DNA of 17,983 bases, from assembly GCA_043820105.1 (NCBI GenBank), contig JBDREC010000085.1, positions 1-17,983 of the forward strand, read 5' to 3'. Positions 14,812-17,983 of this stretch are shown one piece after another (within the stretch, counting starts at the first letter, position 1; every line of letters begins with the position of its first letter). The notes under the pieces are model-generated. The model worked only from the letters and a program-made list of their open reading frames with translations, searched no databases and was not told where the DNA came from. The position numbers and the translations under genes are program-made. The stretch is from JBDREC01 sp043820105 [NCBI: Pseudomonadota bacterium] (GTDB lineage: Bacteria; Bdellovibrionota_F; JAHFAK01).

Positions 14812-16986
14812 TTATGAACCGTCTGCTTTATGGGTTACTTTAGTTGTTGCTGTGCTCGTAGAAGCTTGCTCACCAGGACCTTGCTTCGGCCTTGGGATCG
14901 TTGTTGTCCTTGCATTTGGTGTAGGTGAAACATTTGGGGCTTGTTTTTGTATAATGCCTGTTTGCCCTGGCCTTGGACTCACTCCGGTCTGATTTGGAGC
15001 AAAAGCAGATTTTTCTTTTACTGAAGTTGTTTCTGTGCTTTCCTTGGCTTCTGGATTCATGCTATCCATTTTAACCTCAGCAACTTTTAATGCTTTTTCT
15101 AAATCAAGCTCACCATTTTTTATCATCAGCCTAACAACTTTTACAAATTCTTTTCTTGCTTTAAATATTTCACCTTGTGCAATATTTCTTTGTTTTTCTA
15201 TATCAAAGGTAAGCATTTCGGCTTTTCTTTCAGGCAGTATTCCTAATATAGCTTTTACTATTTTTTCATCAGCTGAAACCATGCTTGAAGAAAGAACCGT
15301 TCTAGGCACTTCTCTTAATATGTTTTTCAATGCATCTCTCTTTAGGTGAATTATATCATCATAAACAAAGTATGATTTTCTAATTCTGTCAGTTAGCTCT
15401 GGGTCAGATTGTTTAATAGAATCAAGAATGTTCTTTTCAAGGCTTTGGTCAAGGTTATCAAGAACTGAAATCAAGCTATTAACGCCCATTCCAGGAGTGA
15501 ATTCAAATTTAGGAATATGTAATGATTTTTCCGCTAATCTTCTTTGAATTGCATTTAATATTTTAATATCAACAAAATTAATATTTCCAAGTTCTACAGC
15601 AAGTTTACTTCTCTTGTCATCCTCAAACTGAGCCAGAAGCTTTGATGCTCTGTCAGGTGGTAGATGAGCAAGCAATAGTGCAATTACAGGAGGTTCTTCG
15701 TTTTTAATTAAATAGAAGATTTGATAATCACTCATTTTCTTTAAGAATACAAAATGCTCTTTGCTTGCACCTTCTGAGTCTGCAAGAGTTGCTACTTTTT
15801 GAGCCATTAAACCATTGTTAAATCTGTCTAAAGCTTCCATTTGTTCTTGAGGCTTCCAGTCTGTAACAGAACCATAATATGTGAAAATTTTATTTTTCAC
15901 CAGAGAAGAAACTGATCCAAGTAATGACATTGAAGTTTCAAGGCCAAAGGATTTAATAATTGCTGCTGCTTGTCTAAGACCATTTTCTTCTGTTATCCAG
16001 TTCTCTAAAACATTAGCTACATATTCAGGTCTGCCATATGCTAAATTAATTATTTCCTGTTTAACAAGTTCTTTATTAATATTCATTATAGATTCATCAA
16101 CAGGTTTTTGCTCAACACTAACCGCTGGAGTTGGTGCTTGTGTTACACTTGTTTGTCCAGAAGGCAGTTGCATATTTTTTGTATACTCAGAACCTTGTTG
16201 TTCGGGTCCCTGTGGAAACATTATTTGAGCATCTCTCATTTTTGGAGATTTGTTTTTTAATATTAACACTAGTAAAAGTAGGAAAAGCAGTAATAATCCT
16301 AGGATTACAAAAGTTACCACAAGCCACTTATACTCTTCCATGAAGGCTGGTTTTTTTGTTTCTTCTGGAGTTTTGGGTTTTTCCATGCCTTCAGGTTTTT
16401 GGTTTTGCTCATTTTGCATATCTTGTTTTGGAGGAGCTTTAACTACTTCTTCTTTGGCTTCTGGTTTTAAAGAATAATCTACAAGCTTTATGCTGAGATT
16501 GTCACCTCTTCTTGCATTTAGTTGAGCAATTTTTGTAATAATTCCTCTAATAAGCGAGATTTTTTCTGAATCAATTTCCTTGTTTAATATCAAGGTAACC
16601 TGTCTTATGAACTTTTCAGAAACTCCATCTTGAGAAAAAGAAGCGAAAGTATCAGGCAAAATTTGCTCTGGAGTCATCATAGCACCGGGAGGTCCCAAGA
16701 GGCCTGGTAGATTTCTTTCTAAATCTTTCAAATCATAGTTAGGTTCATAAGGGGCCTGATAAGATGAATCAAAATCAAATTGTTTTTGGGTTGGCATTAA
16801 GTCTACATAAACGTAATAGTCATCTTCATTCATTAATGTAGATAAAGATTTTTTGATTCTTGATTCAATGAGTTTTTCTAGTTCCCATTCCTTGTCAAAA
16901 ACATCAGATGTTAAAGTCAAAGGAAGCAGCATAACTAATGCTACGGCACTAGTTAATAATAATTTAATAAATGTTAAATTTTTCAA
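14812..16986 (-). CDS. Natural fusion of a shortened FliF (RBM3, TM, tail) with full FliG
   Basis: A 724-residue inner-membrane protein. An N-terminal hydrophobic segment (about 5-27) is followed by periplasmic residues 30-172 that read like FliF RBM3: LEKLIESRIKKSL, YYVYVDLMP, then FIRQVTLILNKEI, ending RRGDNLSIKLVDYS as in FliF. A proline/lysine-rich linker and a strong transmembrane helix (221-243) come next. The cytoplasmic part has a FliF C-terminal-tail motif (IINLAYGRPEYVANVLENWI, about 312-331). FliG-like domains then follow: N (about 335-395, LRQAAAIIKSFG), middle (about 418-490, EEPPVIALLLAHL in place of EHPQ) and C (about 498-630, YFVYDDI in place of FVFEDL). A Thr/Pro/Gln-rich tail ends the protein (640-724). 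The RBM1 and RBM2 domains of normal FliF are absent. Translation starts at TTG (16986-16984), overlapping the TGA of the upstream lipoprotein gene by 4 nt (TTGA). An AGGA lies about 9 nt upstream. No other flagellar gene is nearby. Confidence 0.82.
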   Translation of the reverse strand: MKNLTFIKLLLTSAVALVMLLPLTLTSDVFDKEWELEKLIESRIKKSLSTLMNEDDYYVYVDLMPTQKQFDFDSSYQAPYEPNYDLKDLERNLPGLLGPPGAMMTPEQILPDTFASFSQDGVSEKFIRQVTLILNKEIDSEKISLIRGIITKIAQLNARRGDNLSIKLVDYSLKPEAKEEVVKAPPKQDMQNEQNQKPEGMEKPKTPEETKKPAFMEEYKWLVVTFVILGLLLLFLLLLVLILKNKSPKMRDAQIMFPQGPEQQGSEYTKNMQLPSGQTSVTQAPTPAVSVEQKPVDESIMNINKELVKQEIINLAYGRPEYVANVLENWITEENGLRQAAAIIKSFGLETSMSLLGSVSSLVKNKIFTYYGSVTDWKPQEQMEALDRFNNGLMAQKVATLADSEGASKEHFVFLKKMSDYQIFYLIKNEEPPVIALLLAHLPPDRASKLLAQFEDDKRSKLAVELGNINFVDIKILNAIQRRLAEKSLHIPKFEFTPGMGVNSLISVLDNLDQSLEKNILDSIKQSDPELTDRIRKSYFVYDDIIHLKRDALKNILREVPRTVLSSSMVSADEKIVKAILGILPERKAEMLTFDIEKQRNIAQGEIFKARKEFVKVVRLMIKNGELDLEKALKVAEVKMDSMNPEAKESTETTSVKEKSAFAPNQTGVSPRPGQTGIIQKQAPNVSPTPNARTTTIPRPKQGPGEQASTSTATTKVTHKADGS

Positions 16987-17948
16987 TAACTTTTTCCTAA
17001 TCTTTGTTTAACCTTATTATATATAGTCAAAACTTCCATGTTAGAAGGATCAATTTCTAGCGACTTTTTCCAGGAACCAAGAGCGGAAACATAGTCTTTT
17101 TTTAGAAAATAGATAGATCCTTGTAAAGCATGAGCAAAAGCCATTTTACTGTCAATTGAAATAGCTTTATAAGTTTCAAGTAAAGCCTCATTTAATTTAT
17201 TCATTTGAACATATCTTTGGGCATTAAAAATGTGATTCAATGCGTCTGCATTTGCGTTGCCAGCAAAATTAGCAGAGCCTCCACCTTCTTTAAGTTCAGC
17301 AAGCTTTTTTTCCATTTCTTCAAGCTTTTTCATTAAATCAGAAAATTCTGAATTTGTCGAAGCAGCTGGCTCTCTTTCAGAAAAGAGTTCTTTTAATAAT
17401 TCTTCATCACTTGGAAGAGGAGGCGTTGCAACAGGAGGGCTTGTAAGTTTTGCATCTCCAAAAATATTTTCTTCTAAAGATTCTGCTGGCAGCTTGAGAT
17501 CAGAATTTTCTTGTTTTGGATTGTCTTCAGGAAATTCTAAATCATCTTTATAATCTGAAGGTTTGCCATCTATAGATGGTGATTCAATGCTTTGGGGTTC
17601 TGTATTAGTTAAAACATCCCCCCTATTTTCAGTAACACTGTCATCGTTTAAAAGGCTAATAAATAAAGAAATTTCTGTGCCATCAAAACCCCCAACATTC
17701 ACAACGTTAGTTGCATAGCCTTCTTTTTCTATATAGACCTTGGTTGAAGGAGAGATGTTTTCAATATCATCTTCAATTGTAATGGGAGTGTATCCTTTAA
17801 ATACTTTGTCTTTTCTCGTTTGATAATAGACTTTTGCATTCGTAGGATCAGAACTAATATTAAAAGCGCGGGAAGCACACCCAATAAAAGCGAAAATAAA
17901 AGAAAAATTTATAAATACTACTAATAATCTTAAAGTTTGCTTTTTCAT
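16983..17948 (-). CDS. Lipoprotein with PEGA domain, coiled coil and TPRs
   Basis: A 321-residue predicted lipoprotein. I chose the ATG at 17948 with GGCGG just upstream; an in-frame GTG at 17957 would add three residues. The signal peptide ends in FIGC (lipidated Cys24). Residues 29-98 match a PEGA-type domain: ISSDPTNAKVYYQ, GYTPITIEDD, then VYIEKEGYAT. A long acidic Ser/Pro/Glu-rich stretch (about 101-200) follows, then a short coiled coil (202-221, LMKKLEEMEKKLAEL) and a Gly-rich break. TPRs close the protein (about 234-305, with LNEALLETYKAISID and SALGSWKKSLEIDPSN). It is the first gene of the operon inside the window; only 35 nt lie upstream, so more genes may precede it. Its TGA overlaps the TTG start of the FliF-FliG fusion, implying stoichiometric production. 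PEGA and TPR parts suggest a periplasmic adaptor between the peptidoglycan or outer membrane and the ring protein; this is inferred. Confidence 0.82.
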   Translation of the reverse strand: MKKQTLRLLVVFINFSFIFAFIGCASRAFNISSDPTNAKVYYQTRKDKVFKGYTPITIEDDIENISPSTKVYIEKEGYATNVVNVGGFDGTEISLFISLLNDDSVTENRGDVLTNTEPQSIESPSIDGKPSDYKDDLEFPEDNPKQENSDLKLPAESLEENIFGDAKLTSPPVATPPLPSDEELLKELFSEREPAASTNSEFSDLMKKLEEMEKKLAELKEGGGSANFAGNANADALNHIFNAQRYVQMNKLNEALLETYKAISIDSKMAFAHALQGSIYFLKKDYVSALGSWKKSLEIDPSNMEVLTIYNKVKQRLGKSY

Positions 17949-17983
17949 AACCGCCACAAATAATTGATGTTTTAATAATTTCC

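Noticed and set aside
15035-16477. Several plus-strand open frames opposite the FliF-FliG gene
   Set aside because: They are complementary-strand shadows; the minus-strand frame has clear domains and coupled neighbours.
11301-17948. Ordinary flagellar operon
   Set aside because: Only FliF/FliG-like sequence is present, fused and shortened. No fliE, fliH, fliI, fliM, hook or export genes surround it.
1-17983. tRNA, rRNA or riboswitch genes
   Set aside because: No cloverleaf, conserved rRNA segment or recognisable riboswitch core was seen in the short intergenic regions.

Overview
The window is AT-rich, roughly one third G+C by eye. It comes from a Gram-negative (diderm) bacterium: it encodes lipobox signal peptides, a prolipoprotein diacylglyceryl transferase, a periplasmic-type lytic transglycosylase and several outer-membrane beta-barrel proteins. 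I cannot fix the lineage. An archaeal-type phosphoglycerate mutase, a GCCYG-type Lgt and a membrane-anchored FliG together suggest a low-GC candidate phylum (Riflebacteria or Muiribacteriota-like) or a deltaproteobacterium-like lineage. That placement is a guess.

Layout. Positions 1-250 hold a possible terminator hairpin, a short AT palindrome and a REP-like sequence that abuts the 3' remnant of an outer-membrane barrel gene (168-569). A minus-strand M28/glutaminyl-cyclase-like peptidase (613-1575) follows. Its 5' end is built from two different short tandem repeats. A divergent promoter region (1576-1714) separates it from a lytic transglycosylase lipoprotein (1715-3892). A promoter near 3916-3944 then leads into a plus-strand run: a stand-alone receiver-domain response regulator, a metallo-beta-lactamase-fold hydrolase, Lgt, a 1059-residue protein joining a degenerate 5'-nucleotidase-like region to a C-terminal beta-barrel, apgM, and a rhomboid protease ending at 11285.

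The right third (11301-17948) is a tightly packed minus-strand operon. In transcription order it encodes a PEGA/TPR lipoprotein, a fusion of a shortened FliF with an entire FliG, a small outer-membrane barrel protein, and a 945-residue cytoplasmic TPR protein. No other flagellar gene is visible.

The operon is the most interesting part. One polypeptide carries a FliF RBM3-like periplasmic domain, a transmembrane helix, the FliF C-terminal FliG-binding tail, and FliG N, middle and C domains. It is co-transcribed with predicted outer-membrane, periplasmic and cytoplasmic partners. This looks like a reduced switch/ring assembly reused in an envelope-spanning apparatus, for motility, polarity or secretion. 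Other points worth a second look are the pseudo-nucleotidase/barrel fusion, a heptanucleotide repeat that could frameshift the M28 enzyme, and a 40-bp octamer-built element present twice.
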